From assembly GCA_019918135.1 (NCBI GenBank), contig WBZZ01002414.1, positions 140,640 to 204,639 of the forward strand: DNA of 64,000 nt. Direction: 5' to 3'. Position numbers and translations under genes: made by a program. Under the pieces are notes generated by a model. The model worked only from the letters and a program-made list of their open reading frames with translations, had not been told where the DNA came from and made no database searches. This DNA is from Paulinella micropora. Lineage: Eukaryota > Cercozoa > Imbricatea > Euglyphida > Paulinellidae. Every line of letters begins with the position of its first letter. Positions within the stretch are counted from its first letter, which is position 1. This document shows positions 31,301 to 42,531 of the stretch, one piece after another.

Positions 31301-32236
31301 GTGGAAGCCCCGAGGAACTACATCTACCCAAGAGAAGACCCATGGTTTCCGAACGAGACGCTCATGGCTACCGTTCCTTTCTTGGACTGGGTCAGCGAAC
31401 AGAAGGTACATACGCTGGATCGCCCACACATGCAAGGAAGCCAACGCACTATCAGCTCTCCAGTTCGACCTACAAACAGATGCAGAGTGGAAGTACAAAT
31501 TTCTCCGTATACAGATGTAATCCTATCAACATCTCAATCGCATTCTGTCATACCTGGCGCTCCGTGGTTTCACGTCACCGACGTCCACATTTGTTACAGG
31601 CATGCAAAACGAGTCGAGATGGACTACTGGTCTATAGTATTACGCAAGAAGTTCAACATTTGGCCCGAAGGATGGCAAAGCATCTCACCGATGTGCCGCA
31701 ATTGCGATCTATACCATGACACTGGCATGCTACCGATTGGCCTAGATTCCGACGCACCAGTTCCCCCGGCCTCATGTGAATTCTGCGACAAGACAGACAC
31801 AGCAACTAAGCCACGCAAGCTATACAGCGGGTGCAATTGGGTTAAATACTGCGACACTAACTGTCAGAAGCGAGACCGAGCCGCCCACCGTCGCTTCTGT
31901 TTCTTCGCGTCTTCATCAGTAAACGAGCTTTTTCGCAACAAACTGCATCAGAAAATTATGCCCGGCTGTGGAATTGGCTCAACAAATGGCAGATTTGCGG
32001 ACTTTGCGTATCACCGGATGATGCGATACGAGTTAACCGAAAAGACCGGCGAGGTAATATCAACTCTACCAAACGAATATGGTATGGGGACGTTAGAGAG
32101 ATCCTACGCCGTCTCGCCGGCTACCCACAGTATGAACCAGACAAATCCAGCCGTACCATCTATACTGCAGCAGCCAACATTCAGCAAAGAGCTCGCTTCG
32201 ACGACAACTTCCTTGTACGGTCTTTCACCGGGATGA
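31301..32236 (+). pseudogene. copia 2 MYND-finger module
   Basis: 311 codons. Paired-Trp segment (DYWSIVLRKKFNIWPEGW), then the MYND-like finger at 31,775-31,900 with CEFC, YCDTNC and HRRFC; one of the eight usual ligands is replaced (YSGC where CxxC is expected). After it comes FADFAYHRMMRY, matching copia 1, and a Ser/Thr-rich tail. It sits between the nucleocapsid knuckle and the protease. Confidence 0.75.
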
Positions 32237-32366
32237 TGGTTGACGAAGAACAAGACGAATACGTTACCTTGCAAAGAAGCACCGACATGGAACTACTCGA
32301 ACCGCCTATGGGCATAGAGTATAAGGATGGATCACAACCATTCATGTTCCCAGCTGAACTTTACGG

Positions 32367-32810
32367 ATGCAACACAACAGACGAACAATATCGACATATG
32401 ATGATGAACAAAGTAACTGTCAACTATGGACAGACAGACGACAACAACATGGAGTCACAGATGGAACTGTTCTCAACACGGAAGACGACTCAGAAGATGA
32501 AGTCTTGACCCCGTCCTTGTTCCCACCGGTTCACACCATCTTCGACACCGGAAGCAACCGTACGATTATTCACGACTCCGTAGACTGCTCCGATCTACGC
32601 ATGAAACAAACAGTAGTTGGTGGAGTCAACAACAGTCAAATCAAGTTCGACCCTACAGCAACAGGCTATGTTCCTACAGTGACTGGCATGGGCCAACAAA
32701 ACTGGCTAGAGCTACCTAAATCACTGATCTCTGAATCTACCTACAACTTGGTTTCGCCTGGCGTTTTGGATAGTACACGAGGCTACTCTTTCCTACTTCA
32801 GAATGGATAA
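32367..32810 (+). pseudogene. copia 2 protease
   Basis: Aspartic protease active site TIFDTGSNRTIIHDS in the copia position, followed by YNLVSPGVLDSTRGYSF, the usual link to the pre-integrase domain. One stop separates it from the next frame. Confidence 0.8.
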
Positions 32811-33974
32811 GTGGTGATGATGAACAAGCCCATCAAGATCATTAAAGCATGGCGACCAAACGTTATAGCCAGGGGGCGAGTGACAGCTAGTCGCCTCTAT
32901 CGAGCTGACAATTTTACAGACCAGCCTCTGGACTTCAACACACGACATGTCCCTGAAGGACGACACACCGACAACAGGGGGAGCAAGGCACTCTCTCTTT
33001 TCGCAAACAAGGCTGTCCCTAAACGCCACCTTGCTCTATTTGCTTCAAGCCGCAGATCCAAACAACCAATACCAGCAATGGTTGTGCATCGAATGTCCGG
33101 TCACTGCAATACTAAAGCAATGGATGAAGTCGCAAAGGCACTTGACAGGCCTATCGCTGGTCGAGCCTGGCAAGAAAAAATTCCGCGTATGTGTCCCAGA
33201 TGCAATATAGTCAAAGCTCCACGTTTGCCCTACACCCCGAGCAGCATGAGAAGTTGGACTCCCACTTCGAGCTTCACCAAGCATTATGCATGGACTATCG
33301 TGGAACTTATGGCTGCGTCTCGTTGCAAGGGAACAAGTACAAGCTTGTGTTCAAGCCATCTATTGCAGGCATGTCACCGAACTTCTACAACCCTTCTCGC
33401 TCGTCTGACATCTCCTTTCCACAAATAACGAAAGCATTTGTCTTCTACGAACGACAATCAGAAGTCAAAGCAAAACAGTTACGAGCAGATGGGGAATTCG
33501 TTGCCAACGTTTTGGTCAAGTGGTGCGAAAGTCAAGGAGTCATCCTCAAAATCACCCACCTGAAGAACCCCGCAACGATTCAGTAGCAGAACGAGAAATG
33601 CTCACAGCAGAGTGGCGAGCTACTGCAATTCGTGTTGACGCCCAGCTGCCAGAGTTCATGTGGCAAGAATGTGACAATGCCGAATGAGCTACACGCATGG
33701 TTACTCCCTACGCTACTGGCATGTACCGTGGCAAATCGCCCTACGAACTAACTATGAAACACAAGCTACCCCTCGACTTCCTAAAGCCTATTGGATGCTT
33801 AGCTTTTGTTCGTCTGCTAGACAAGGACAGAGAAAAAAAAAACCTATGGCCTACCCTGTCATCCTCGTTGGATACAATTTATTTCGCCGGCTTTATCGGT
33901 TCTGGGTTAAAGGCAGCAAAATTCTGGAAGCAAGGAATGCAAAGTTCAACCCCTTGACTCGTGGCCTCGGTTGA
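32811..33974 (+). pseudogene. copia 2 integrase
   Basis: The HHCC zinc module is at about 33,080-33,220 (VHRMSGHCNTKAM, then CPRCNIVKAP). The catalytic core follows in another frame: MDYRGTYGCVSLQGNKYKL, then LRADGEFVANVLVKW (second Asp) and, after stops, a segment with MYRGKSPYELTMKHK. Several frameshifts. Confidence 0.8.
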
Positions 33975-34334
33975 AGCAAGACCTTGGGAGTTCGACGAGC
34001 ACAACCTCCACCAACCGTCTTTTACTGTTGCTCCACTGCCACAGTCACAAGTGCCACCGTCGACAGAAACGTTAAGACAATTGTTGGGCCAAGTCAGGTC
34101 AGACTTACCCGTTGGAGCGCGAGACACAGTCAAAGAGGAAGAGGATGACGAGCTAGAAGGCGACTTTATTTTTCAAGAACCAATCGCACGACTCCCCCAA
34201 CCTGTGCTCCAACCTGACCCTCTCGTGCCAGAACCACTCCGTCGCGAAATTCAGACCGAACGCAAGGTTGCAGGCGCCCATGTCCCCTCAGCCTCTCAAG
34301 CTCAACCAGACGCCCACTCAGCTTTCGTAGCCCT

Positions 34335-35258
34335 TTGCGTTCCCAACCGTCCATTCAACGTCTCGCCCCCAGAGACATTTCGAGTGCAATCTCGAACAAT
34401 AATGTTATCGACGGAAAACGGGAACGCAAACGGACACCAGCCGACCACGCAACACATCACGTGAAAGTGGCCCTCGATCTGCAGACGGCAGACGAAACCA
34501 ATGGAACACAACGTGTCCCAACCACTCTGATAGACGATGTGCCGACAACCAACGACAACGAGCCTGCTTGGTGCTTGTTCACTAGGACGTTGCGTGTGCC
34601 CGAGAAGCAACTCGACATGTACCCCCAGATCATCGAGGCTCGACGAGCGGAGATACAAGGTCTCTACGACGCTGGTTGCCTCGTATGGACGCCACGTTCT
34701 GAAGCGTACAGATTATTATCAAAACCTGTTGCTACAGGCTTTGTAGACGCGATCAAGATCAACGAGAGTGACGCGGGTCAGCTCTACAAATCAAGGCTGG
34801 TGTATATTTGGAAACCACATGACACCTTTCCAACAATACAACCCCTATGAAGTGTCCTCACCCGTTGCCCAGAATTTCACCTTACTTATGTTATATTCCG
34901 TCATGGTGGCTTTGAATTGTCTGATTAAGCAAACCAACTTTTCACAAGCATGTACACACGCCGACATGATCGATGTCGTATTTGCTGTTCCCCCTCCTCA
35001 ATTCAGGCACCCGTCGAAACCAGACCAAGTATGGCGCGTCATGAAGGCGGCCTTTACGGCTCTCCACAAGCTGGCCGACGTTGGTTCGACCACCTCGCGG
35101 CTGCACTTCGCAAACTTAGCTACGACCAATCTAACGTTGACGCATGCGTCTTTTTCTTACGTAATGATAGTACAAACTTTCCCCCGTTGTTCATCCGCAA
35201 CCCAACATCCATTCCATGGATCCTGCTACTCAAAACAGACGACATGACGCTATGGTAA
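34335..35258 (+). pseudogene. copia 2 reverse transcriptase, 3'-truncated
   Basis: Pieces in several frames: YPQIIEARRAEIQGLYDAGC, KSRLVYIWKPHD, a THADMIDVVFAVPPPQFR segment, GLYGSPQAGRRWFDHL and LLKTDDMTLW, which corresponds to the catalytic Asp pair. The element stops just after this point. Confidence 0.75.
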
Positions 35259-35630
35259 ATAATAATGCGCCAAAGGTCGTACGGTCGTACGACCACGCAA
35301 GTTTCGTGAATTTATTAAAATGCTAAGATATTGCGTTAAAAGTTGATTTTAATTAATATTAATATTAATTTTTGCTCAAATCATTAATAAAACTTTACTT
35401 TAATGCGCTTCAGACCGGTCTGGACTTAGCCTGGCAAAAAAAAATGCTCCAGTCGCAATTTTGTTTTCTGAAAAATTAAAGGCAAATTTCTGCAAGATCA
35501 TGGGACTAACGTCATGGAACTAATGATTTCGAGTATTTTATTCATTATTAGTAGCTCCAAAGCATTAGTTCAATGAAGAACACTTCCGAAAAGCTGACTT
35601 AGTAGGAAAAATTGCGTCGGAATCTTACTT

Positions 35631-35678
35631 TAGGCAATGCGTCGGAAAGAATTTTATTACCTTCCGACGCATTGCCTA
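35631..35678. other. 17-bp perfect inverted repeat
   Basis: TAGGCAATGCGTCGGAA and its exact complement separated by 14 bases; a further ATTGCGTCGGAA lies about 25 bases upstream. May be a small transposon terminus or RNA hairpin. Confidence 0.8.
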
Positions 35679-35924
35679 CACGTGAGCCTTGCCTGCCGCG
35701 GCCTACGTATGCATCGAAACAAACGAAAACAATAAACAGTACAAGATAGTGTGCTTCTTTTACATTCTATCTTATACTGGTTATTAGCTTCTGGGGCCGA
35801 ATGGAAAATAAGCTGGATTGAAGACGGCGCGGTCCACCAAAAATGCTACTCCCTAGGACCAGGAGACAAGTTTCAGGGCGAACCTCTTCCCTCCACATCT
35901 CACACACACACTGACGAGAGAAAA

Positions 35925-35925
<1 letters not shown>

Positions 35926-35971
<46 letters not shown>

Positions 35972-35972
35972 A

Positions 35973-36018
<46 letters not shown>
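35926..36018. repeat. (AGT)n microsatellite
   Basis: Trinucleotide array with one AAT interruption. Confidence 0.95.
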
Positions 36019-36022
<4 letters not shown>

Positions 36023-36486
36023 CTCGCGAATGGGCATATAAAACGAAGTAACATCAAATACGAAGTCAAAGTAACGAAAACACTTTGTTCTCTATTGCCA
36101 TAATCAACAGGCTCTACTGCCATAATCACAGTCTCGCAATCCCAGAAGATGACCTGAGTGCGTTGAAACAGATCTTCTCTAGGGGTTCTAGTTATACCCA
36201 TGAAAAAGACAGGAATTTTGACCACTTGACATAGAGAGCAACTAGTGCAGTGAGGTCCACCAAAAATGCTACTCCCTGAGACCAGGAGACAAGTTTCAAG
36301 GAGAAAGACAAGATGGCGAAGACGGAAAACACCACTGACGCTGACTCGTCTTCTTTCATCTGCCTTGGATTGAAGGAGGCAGATAAAAGAAGAGAAGGCA
36401 AGTTTTTTATTTTTTTATTTTTTTTATTTTTTTTTTTAACAAATTGAAGGCACGCTTCTGCAAGAACGACAGGTTTGAATTAGCTT

Positions 36487-36864
36487 CTAGGAGCTAGCTA
36501 AAAAAGCCAAGAAAGCATTAGTATTTTGCTGCGACTGATTTGCAAGAAGAGCAGCAAAAGCATTGAAAGAGTTCCCCTGGACTTGACCGCCACCCTTACT
36601 GTTAGACATTTTGCCAGCGACCGATGAAAACATCTTCATCATTGGAGCCATTTCGTCGTCCGGCCCATCACTGCTCGATTCACGCTTGTTCTGCGGCTCC
36701 TGATTTGGTCGTCCAACTTGTTGGGAGGGAGCACGACAGAGTTGTAAATCTTCCGAGCCGGAAGACCCACTAGCTGACGGACAACGGTACTTGCCGGAAT
36801 AAAAGGTTATTAAGCGCAGAGGGTGTGCAATGCAGTGAGGCGATTGATCACTCTCTATATTCAA
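36487..36864 (-). other. open frame running from the LTR into flanking DNA
   Basis: 125 codons starting inside the copia 3 3' LTR (MNIESDQSPH) and continuing about 250 bases into unique DNA with a Gln/Asn-rich, methionine-containing tail (MMKMFSSVAGKMSNS, FNAFAALLANQSQQN). The same N-terminal frame exists in the other LTR. It may be a host exon captured by the LTR or chance; the flanking part is moderately protein-like. Confidence 0.35.
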
Positions 36865-37255
36865 TAACTAGTCAATACTAGCGTCCCAGTATTACTAATC
36901 CGTTATTATTGTCCAAGTGTTTACAGTTCACTTATGCAGTGTGGTTACCTTTAAATTCTGAGGTACAGACTATGCTGCTTGAGCACCCTAGCTACGACAC
37001 CTATCCGTTCCATCTATGCTATCCGTTCTACAATTGACTGGCCTACATAAGTCCCGACGTGGACAATGCCTTATTCTTGATGATTCAAGAATGTCTAGAC
37101 AAGATGTATTGTACAACTCAAGTAAACAAGTATGCAAAAATAGTATTACATAGGTAATTAGCAAGGAGGGCCGGTCGAGAATAACTTTACGTGAATTTAC
37201 CAATGAAGACAAATAAGGTGACGGATATTCCCGGTAAAACGTTATATCTCCGACG
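36734..37255 (-). repeat. 3' LTR of copia 3
   Basis: 522 bp, nearly identical to 45,188-45,703. On the minus strand it starts CGTCGGAG and ends CTCTGTCG, short imperfect inverted ends instead of the usual TG...CA. Adjacent inside is the polypurine tract. Confidence 0.9.
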
Positions 37256-38563
37256 CCCCCCCTCAAAGAACGTAAACTAATCAGCCTTGACTGCTTAGTA
37301 ATAATATGGTTTATTATTAAGTCCGCACCAAGGACCTTATGATCATAAATGAATTAACATGTCTATGCCCTATCACTCACATTGGCGGTGAAAGGCCAGA
37401 CCCAAAGAAGGTTATTACTTACCCTCACTCTCTCTGAGAAATAGAGTCAGAAGTGGCTACCTCACCGCGGCATGCATTATTATATCAATGAGATTACAGG
37501 CAAGGCTGGCGTCCCACGGTAAAGCAAGGCCTCTCTGACGAGAAGACGATTAACAACTACTCTCACCTAACCTCTCAAATTGAAAAAGGTAAAAGTTGAG
37601 CCCATCCCGGCTGAAACTTGAAGTATGATCATGCATCGGAAAATTACATAACATATAATAAAAAAAATAATAAGTCAACAAGTCGACTTAGTAAATGTTG
37701 ATCCGTTAATATGATTTACGGTGAAATTTAATGATTTATCTATCCCTAATGCTTATATGATAAACATAATGTCCATATATATGAAGTATAGATATAGACA
37801 TCACATAGTAACATATAAAATGTGGCATTGAATAATATAATAAAAGTTACGAAGGCAAATGCATATAAAATATACAATATGAAATATAATCATGCCAAAT
37901 TAACGCAGTAGTTATATAATATCGAGATATAAAAGGAAATACAATTTATTTGATAAAATATATATGCGTAAGAGCAAAAATAAAAATGTCAGCATTTCCC
38001 CGGCAAGGGGTACCTATCAAAAAAAAAATATATGTAAAATATTAGATGTCGAGCGGTTAATGCTGGCTGATCCCGCGGATTTCATCGCCCTCAGGATCCC
38101 GAACTCGCCTCGATCGAATCCTGCTCGAACATTTGCATCGGGGCCCGAATCCTCCGGACTTTGCCTTGAGTTCTTGGCCCGTCCCATGCTCTGCTACCTA
38201 AAGTTCCTATCAACGGAAAAAGGGGTAGCGCACGGCAAAGACACACCAAAAGCACAAATAAACATGGTGACAAGTCCTAGCGAGCTACAAGAATGCTTTT
38301 GGACACAAAATCCTTAAGAGCCTGAGGCTACTTAACGACTTTGGGTCCAGAAGCACTAAGTCGTTCGATGACGCAGCCCACTTCCGAGTCAGCTGATCCA
38401 GGCGCCAAAACACAACCTATAAAGCTGGGTATATAACAAATAGCGAGGTTGACCTCGTATTACGTAAAGCGATACCGACATTGAGTATTGGGACTCATTT
38501 CCGGTCACTACTCCAAGGACTTGGTCATTTTCGGTTAAAACCCCTACTAAGGCTATGTCTATC
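37256..38563. other. copia 3 3' untranslated region
   Basis: AT-rich DNA between the RNase H stop and the polypurine tract, with a GC-richer island at 38,040-38,340. Unusually long for a copia 3' UTR, so it may contain a further insertion. No gene supported. Confidence 0.5.
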
Positions 38564-38977
38564 TTAATCGTCCGAAAGCGCCATCTTTCTAAGCGCGTCC
38601 AAATCCAATTTGGGGCAGAACACGTCCAACAACATGTCTGCTTGATCCTTGGGCAAATACTTAGTCAAAACATCCCCTAACTGACCTTTAGTACCTATCT
38701 TCCTAAATAAAGCTATGCCTTCCTGTTCTAGCTCATGTAGGTAGTGTTCCTCCAAAGGCAAGTGTTTCGTGCGTGGCCCGGCTAACCCGCGTTGTGCGGC
38801 TAGTATGGTTTGTGCGTTATCCTCGTAAACGTCGAATGGTTTGGGCTCCGGAATGCCTAATTCACTTCGCATGTTGCGAATTGCCATAGCTTCCCTTAGT
38901 GCCTCGTTCGCAGCAAAAATTTCCGCGTCATTCGATGAAAGGGCAACTTTCGACTGCCGTTTAGACAACCAGCCCAC
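38564..38977 (-). CDS. copia 3 RNase H
   Basis: Starts within the end of the RT frame at a single frameshift near 38,970. Motifs: GWLSKRQSKVALSSNDAEIF, DVYEDNAQTILAAQRG, RTKHLPLEEHYLHEL and DVLTKYLPKDQAD, in the standard copia order. With the shift removed it would continue the RT polyprotein. Confidence 0.88.
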   Translation of the reverse strand: MGWLSKRQSKVALSSNDAEIFAANEALREAMAIRNMRSELGIPEPKPFDVYEDNAQTILAAQRGLAGPRTKHLPLEEHYLHELEQEGIALFRKIGTKGQLGDVLTKYLPKDQADMLLDVFCPKLDLDALRKMALSDD

Positions 38978-40437
38978 GGGATCCCTCCTACTAAGAATAC
39001 ATACCCAGTACGAGAGTTACCAGTCTTTAAACAAACCCTGTGAGCCGCATCGGGCCAAACTGTCATGGGTCCAATAGGTCCTGCCTTCCCTTCCGCACTA
39101 AGTTCTGTTTTACTGAACCTAAGTACTCTATCATTCTTCAGATATCGGATTATCTTCCCTAGCTTGGAATAAGTCTTCCCCACATCTATCGTCTGCAATA
39201 CGCTTGCAGAATTGAGGGCTTCCTCAATACCCGGCCTAGTCATCTTGGCCAAAAAGAGCAAACTCCAAACTATCTGTGGAATGGAGAACTGTCTAAGTCT
39301 AGCTTGCGCGTCCATTGGCATAGGGTCAGTTTTTGATCCTGGAGTTGCGCTGGGCTTGCAGTGTTCATACCCGTAAAATTTCACAACTTTCCGAGCGTAA
39401 CTTCGCTGACTTAGGATCATTTCCGACTTCGTCTGAATAATTTCCATCCCCTTGAATTCTTTTGCCAACCCGAGTCTTTTGATGGGAAAGTTCATCTCAA
39501 GTTTCTCGCAAAATCTGTCATAGGCTTGCCTATTAGGAGCCACGAAAATGAGATCATCTACATGGAAGACGCCTACTATTCCATCCCCTATCTTCACTCC
39601 TTTCTCCATAAACATACATGGGTCAGATTGGAGTGTTACAAACCCTAACTCTTTTAGAAGCCCGGAAAATATATCATACCACCGCTTCCCCGCCTGGGGA
39701 GCGCCGTATAATGCTTTGACGACCTTCCATATCTTTCCTACTCTCCCTAACGTGGATGCACCGTGTGGTGGGCGAGCATATATGGCGTCAATCATGTCGG
39801 CATTAAGATATGCGTTTTTAAAGTCTACCCCGTAAAGTCTCCTACCATAGCTAACTGTCAACTTGCAAAGCAGCAAAACTGATCTGTGGTTGGCGCATGG
39901 CACGTATAACTGTTCAGGATTATAACTTATACCCGGTTGCAACTGGTTTCCCCTTAAGGATAAACGTGACTTGACGAATCGAAGTCCATCTTGGTCAGTT
40001 TTAACCTTATGGACCCAAGTTAATCCCACTATCTTAACTCCGGCTTTCCTAGCCTCGCTTTCGTCTACCCATTGGTAGGTCTTAAACTCCGCTATAGAAC
40101 GTAGCTCTCTATCTATCCCTGCCTGTAGATCTTTGAGTGTCATACCCTCTATGGCTAAGTCTGGCGGCAAATGTATGTAGAACATCCACTCACTCGCTTC
40201 GTCATGTGAAATGCAATCATCCATGTCAATCATAGCAGTAACATGATGTGTAGATGTGCGGTGTCGATCTACTTGCTTTCTCACTCTTTTTCCGCTGACT
40301 ATGTTCGCTTCTGTTATCCTGTCGCTCTGTTCCCATGTAACTCCCTTGGTTGGGGCCTTACCCTCTACATACTGTGATGGGGTGTCATGTTGCGCGTTTG
40401 GGCTGTTCATATCTGCTGGCAAGGGCCCTATACTCAT
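38896..40437 (-). CDS. copia 3 reverse transcriptase
   Basis: 513 codons. RT motifs in order: KVKTDQDGLRFVKSRLSLRG, VDFKNAYLNADMIDAIYARP, KALYGAPQAGKRWYD, the catalytic FHVDDLIFVAP, and the thumb/connection PSATPGSKTDPM. It ends with YVFLVGGIPWAG, which is the beginning of RNase H read just before the frameshift. Otherwise intact. Confidence 0.9.
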   Translation of the reverse strand: MSIGPLPADMNSPNAQHDTPSQYVEGKAPTKGVTWEQSDRITEANIVSGKRVRKQVDRHRTSTHHVTAMIDMDDCISHDEASEWMFYIHLPPDLAIEGMTLKDLQAGIDRELRSIAEFKTYQWVDESEARKAGVKIVGLTWVHKVKTDQDGLRFVKSRLSLRGNQLQPGISYNPEQLYVPCANHRSVLLLCKLTVSYGRRLYGVDFKNAYLNADMIDAIYARPPHGASTLGRVGKIWKVVKALYGAPQAGKRWYDIFSGLLKELGFVTLQSDPCMFMEKGVKIGDGIVGVFHVDDLIFVAPNRQAYDRFCEKLEMNFPIKRLGLAKEFKGMEIIQTKSEMILSQRSYARKVVKFYGYEHCKPSATPGSKTDPMPMDAQARLRQFSIPQIVWSLLFLAKMTRPGIEEALNSASVLQTIDVGKTYSKLGKIIRYLKNDRVLRFSKTELSAEGKAGPIGPMTVWPDAAHRVCLKTGNSRTGYVFLVGGIPWAGCLNGSRKLPFHRMTRKFLLRTRH

Positions 40438-40520
40438 GCGCTCATCTATTTGCTCCCCCTGGACTGCATCAACCTCTTGAGGTTCATGTTCAGTCTCTAG
40501 CTTGGCCTCTACCTTATCCT

Positions 40521-41729
40521 CTACCTGTCTACGTGCGGTGTAGTGGTAGGACTGTGAGGGAATGGTGCAACTGGACTATCAGTAGAACTGGGTTCTAAAT
40601 GTTCTAAATCTGCTACCTGGCTAGTTCCTATGGCTATTCCGGTGTCTGAGAACCCCTGTGTGTTGCTGTGGTCTAATTCATCGCTGAATTCTGGCTGTGT
40701 GTCTATCTCCCCCTCAGTTGCATCTTCCCATGCTACCTGAGGTTCTATCGACTCACCTACCCTACTAAGATCAAAACGGACATTTCTAACGCCTGACAAG
40801 ACTTTCTGTCCATCCCAAACTCTGTATAAATTGCGATGCATATCGTATCCTACTAACTTTACCAACTTACCGGGCATGGATCCTTTACCATTGACCTTTC
40901 CTACGTGCATCACTCCCATGCACCCAATTGGACGTAATTGGTGCAATGGTGGTGCACGTTTGAAGAGTAATTGGTAAGGTGACGTGCCCTTATGTTGTCC
41001 TTTAGTTATAGGCAATATATTATATAGCACTGTGGCTGTATGTTCCATTTCTGCCCAAAAGTTGGGCGGAAATCGAGCATGCCTAAGTGCGCGAGCAGGC
41101 CCCCCCGTCACCCCGTTTATTCTCTCAGCTCTCACATTACCATCTTTATCAGTCGTGGCTGCATCTTTCCATATAATATCGCTATATTTCTCACTGATCT
41201 CTCTTGGTGCCGTGAATTCCTGGTCGCAAACTACAACTTTAACTTTACTCTCTGTCTGTCTCTCAATAAACGCTATCGCTTTATGTATGCAAGATATAAA
41301 TTCATTTTTATATCTTAAGTAGAAATCAAGAGCATAACCCGAGAAATCGTCCATAACCGTGAATTTATACCTTCTTCCTTCCCGTGACATGACTCTCCAC
41401 GGGCCTTGCGTGTCACAATGCAACATCTCTCCCACTCTCTCTGCTCGAGGCAAATGATTGGAAGCAAATCGAAGCAACACGCTGGCTTTGGCAATCATGC
41501 ATGGCTCACACATTCTACATTCTTCTTTTGCACTCTCTACACTACCATCTCTACCTACTAGCTTAATGCCTACGGCGTCTGCTAAAGCTTTAGTCCTCTC
41601 CCAGCTTACATGTCCCGCTATAGCATGCACTATACTAACAGGCAGCACTCTCACTCTCTTGACAGTAGAAGGGTACTTAACAAACAGAACAGCATTCTTT
41701 ATTATTAGTTTAGATGAATTAATACTCAC
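40521..41729 (-). CDS. copia 3 integrase
   Basis: 402 codons. HHCC zinc module near residues 33-85 (VHAIAGH, then CRMCEPCMIAKA), catalytic core with HCDTQGPWR (first Asp), VVVCDQEF (second Asp) and NVRAERING (Glu), then FKRAPPLHQLRPIGCMG. All three acidic residues are present. The C-terminus is acidic and Ser/Thr-rich. Separated from the RT frame by about 80 bases. Confidence 0.9.
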   Translation of the reverse strand: MSINSSKLIIKNAVLFVKYPSTVKRVRVLPVSIVHAIAGHVSWERTKALADAVGIKLVGRDGSVESAKEECRMCEPCMIAKASVLLRFASNHLPRAERVGEMLHCDTQGPWRVMSREGRRYKFTVMDDFSGYALDFYLRYKNEFISCIHKAIAFIERQTESKVKVVVCDQEFTAPREISEKYSDIIWKDAATTDKDGNVRAERINGVTGGPARALRHARFPPNFWAEMEHTATVLYNILPITKGQHKGTSPYQLLFKRAPPLHQLRPIGCMGVMHVGKVNGKGSMPGKLVKLVGYDMHRNLYRVWDGQKVLSGVRNVRFDLSRVGESIEPQVAWEDATEGEIDTQPEFSDELDHSNTQGFSDTGIAIGTSQVADLEHLEPSSTDSPVAPFPHSPTTTPHVDR

Positions 41730-41782
41730 TTTACTCTCTTTTGCTGTTACTATTGTCCCTTTATTGTCTGAGGGTGTGGGTT

Positions 41783-42478
41783 TTATGCTTGGGTTCTCCC
41801 ACCCTGTTGCCCCGCCTCCCTCTCTCTCTCAGGCGCACCCTTAGGTGTGAAACGACACTTAGGATCTAACTTACTATCCTTATGGCTATCCCATCTGTAT
41901 AGCAAGGCTTTAGTTATCCTCCCTCTGACAAGTATGTCCTTTTCCTTCACAGGCAGTGCCCCCTTCAAGATGAACATCTGTCCATTTTGATGGAGCACTG
42001 CTTTGTGATGGAAATGGTCCATCGGGCCAGTGGGGGCAACGTTGATTGGCATGAGTGGATCGTAGTAGGCACTCTTGCAAATTTTATTCATACGCCCCTC
42101 TCCATCTACTCTAGCTACACACATCAACCCTGCCTCTCCTATTACTCTCGTCCCGTTCCCTGTACTGAATGTTACCTTACTGATCTTCTTCAGTTCTTTC
42201 ATCATCGTATCGTCGTGACAGACATACTGAGTCGCACCGCTATCTTGATACACATGCTTGCTCTTTACTAGCTTACTGTGTGCCATGACTGTGGTGGAGT
42301 CTTGTTTCTTCTTCGATTTGTTTTTCTTGTCTTTCTTCTTCGTCTTCTTCAACTTCTTCTTCTTTCTTTTCTTTTTTGAGTGTTCTTCTTCCTCAGACTC
42401 TGAGAACTCAGACGGCTCTGATGATATAAGCTCAGGGACGTCATCAGAGTCGTCTGGGTCATAGTCTCTATCAGGCAT
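41783..42478 (-). CDS. copia 3 protease with Lys-rich leader
   Basis: 231 codons. An acidic segment and a Lys-rich run (KKKRKKKKLKKTKKKDKK) precede the aspartic protease site YQDSGATQYVCHDD; FSTGNGTRVIGEAGLM follows, as in other copia proteases. The Lys-rich run could be a nuclear localisation signal. Confidence 0.85.
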   Translation of the reverse strand: MPDRDYDPDDSDDVPELISSEPSEFSESEEEEHSKKKRKKKKLKKTKKKDKKNKSKKKQDSTTVMAHSKLVKSKHVYQDSGATQYVCHDDTMMKELKKISKVTFSTGNGTRVIGEAGLMCVARVDGEGRMNKICKSAYYDPLMPINVAPTGPMDHFHHKAVLHQNGQMFILKGALPVKEKDILVRGRITKALLYRWDSHKDSKLDPKCRFTPKGAPEREREAGQQGGRTQA

Positions 42479-42531
42479 TCCAGTCTGAATCTGTCCTTTC
42501 AGTTCTTCTTGCAGGTTAGTTATAACTTCTC

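Larger units (their letters stand above)
29685..35258 (+). mobile_element. degraded Ty1/copia-like element 2 (MYND type)
   Basis: Order of remains: gag, CCHC knuckle, MYND module, protease, pre-integrase HHCC, integrase, reverse transcriptase up to the YVDD-like region (LLKTDDMTLW), then abrupt end at 35,258. RNase H and both LTRs are lost or unrecognised. Many frameshifts. Same domain order as copia 1. Confidence 0.83.
35259..36486. other. gene-poor stretch with small inverted and direct repeats
   Basis: Holds an 8-bp dyad (35,275-35,294), a 17-bp perfect hairpin (35,631-35,678), an (AGT)n array, and a 46-bp segment present twice (35,831-35,877 and 36,254-36,299). No gene supported. Confidence 0.6.

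Noticed and set aside
37964..38317. 117-codon plus-strand frame within the copia 3 3' UTR
   Set aside because: Antisense to the element, no recognisable domain, and composition changes abruptly within it.
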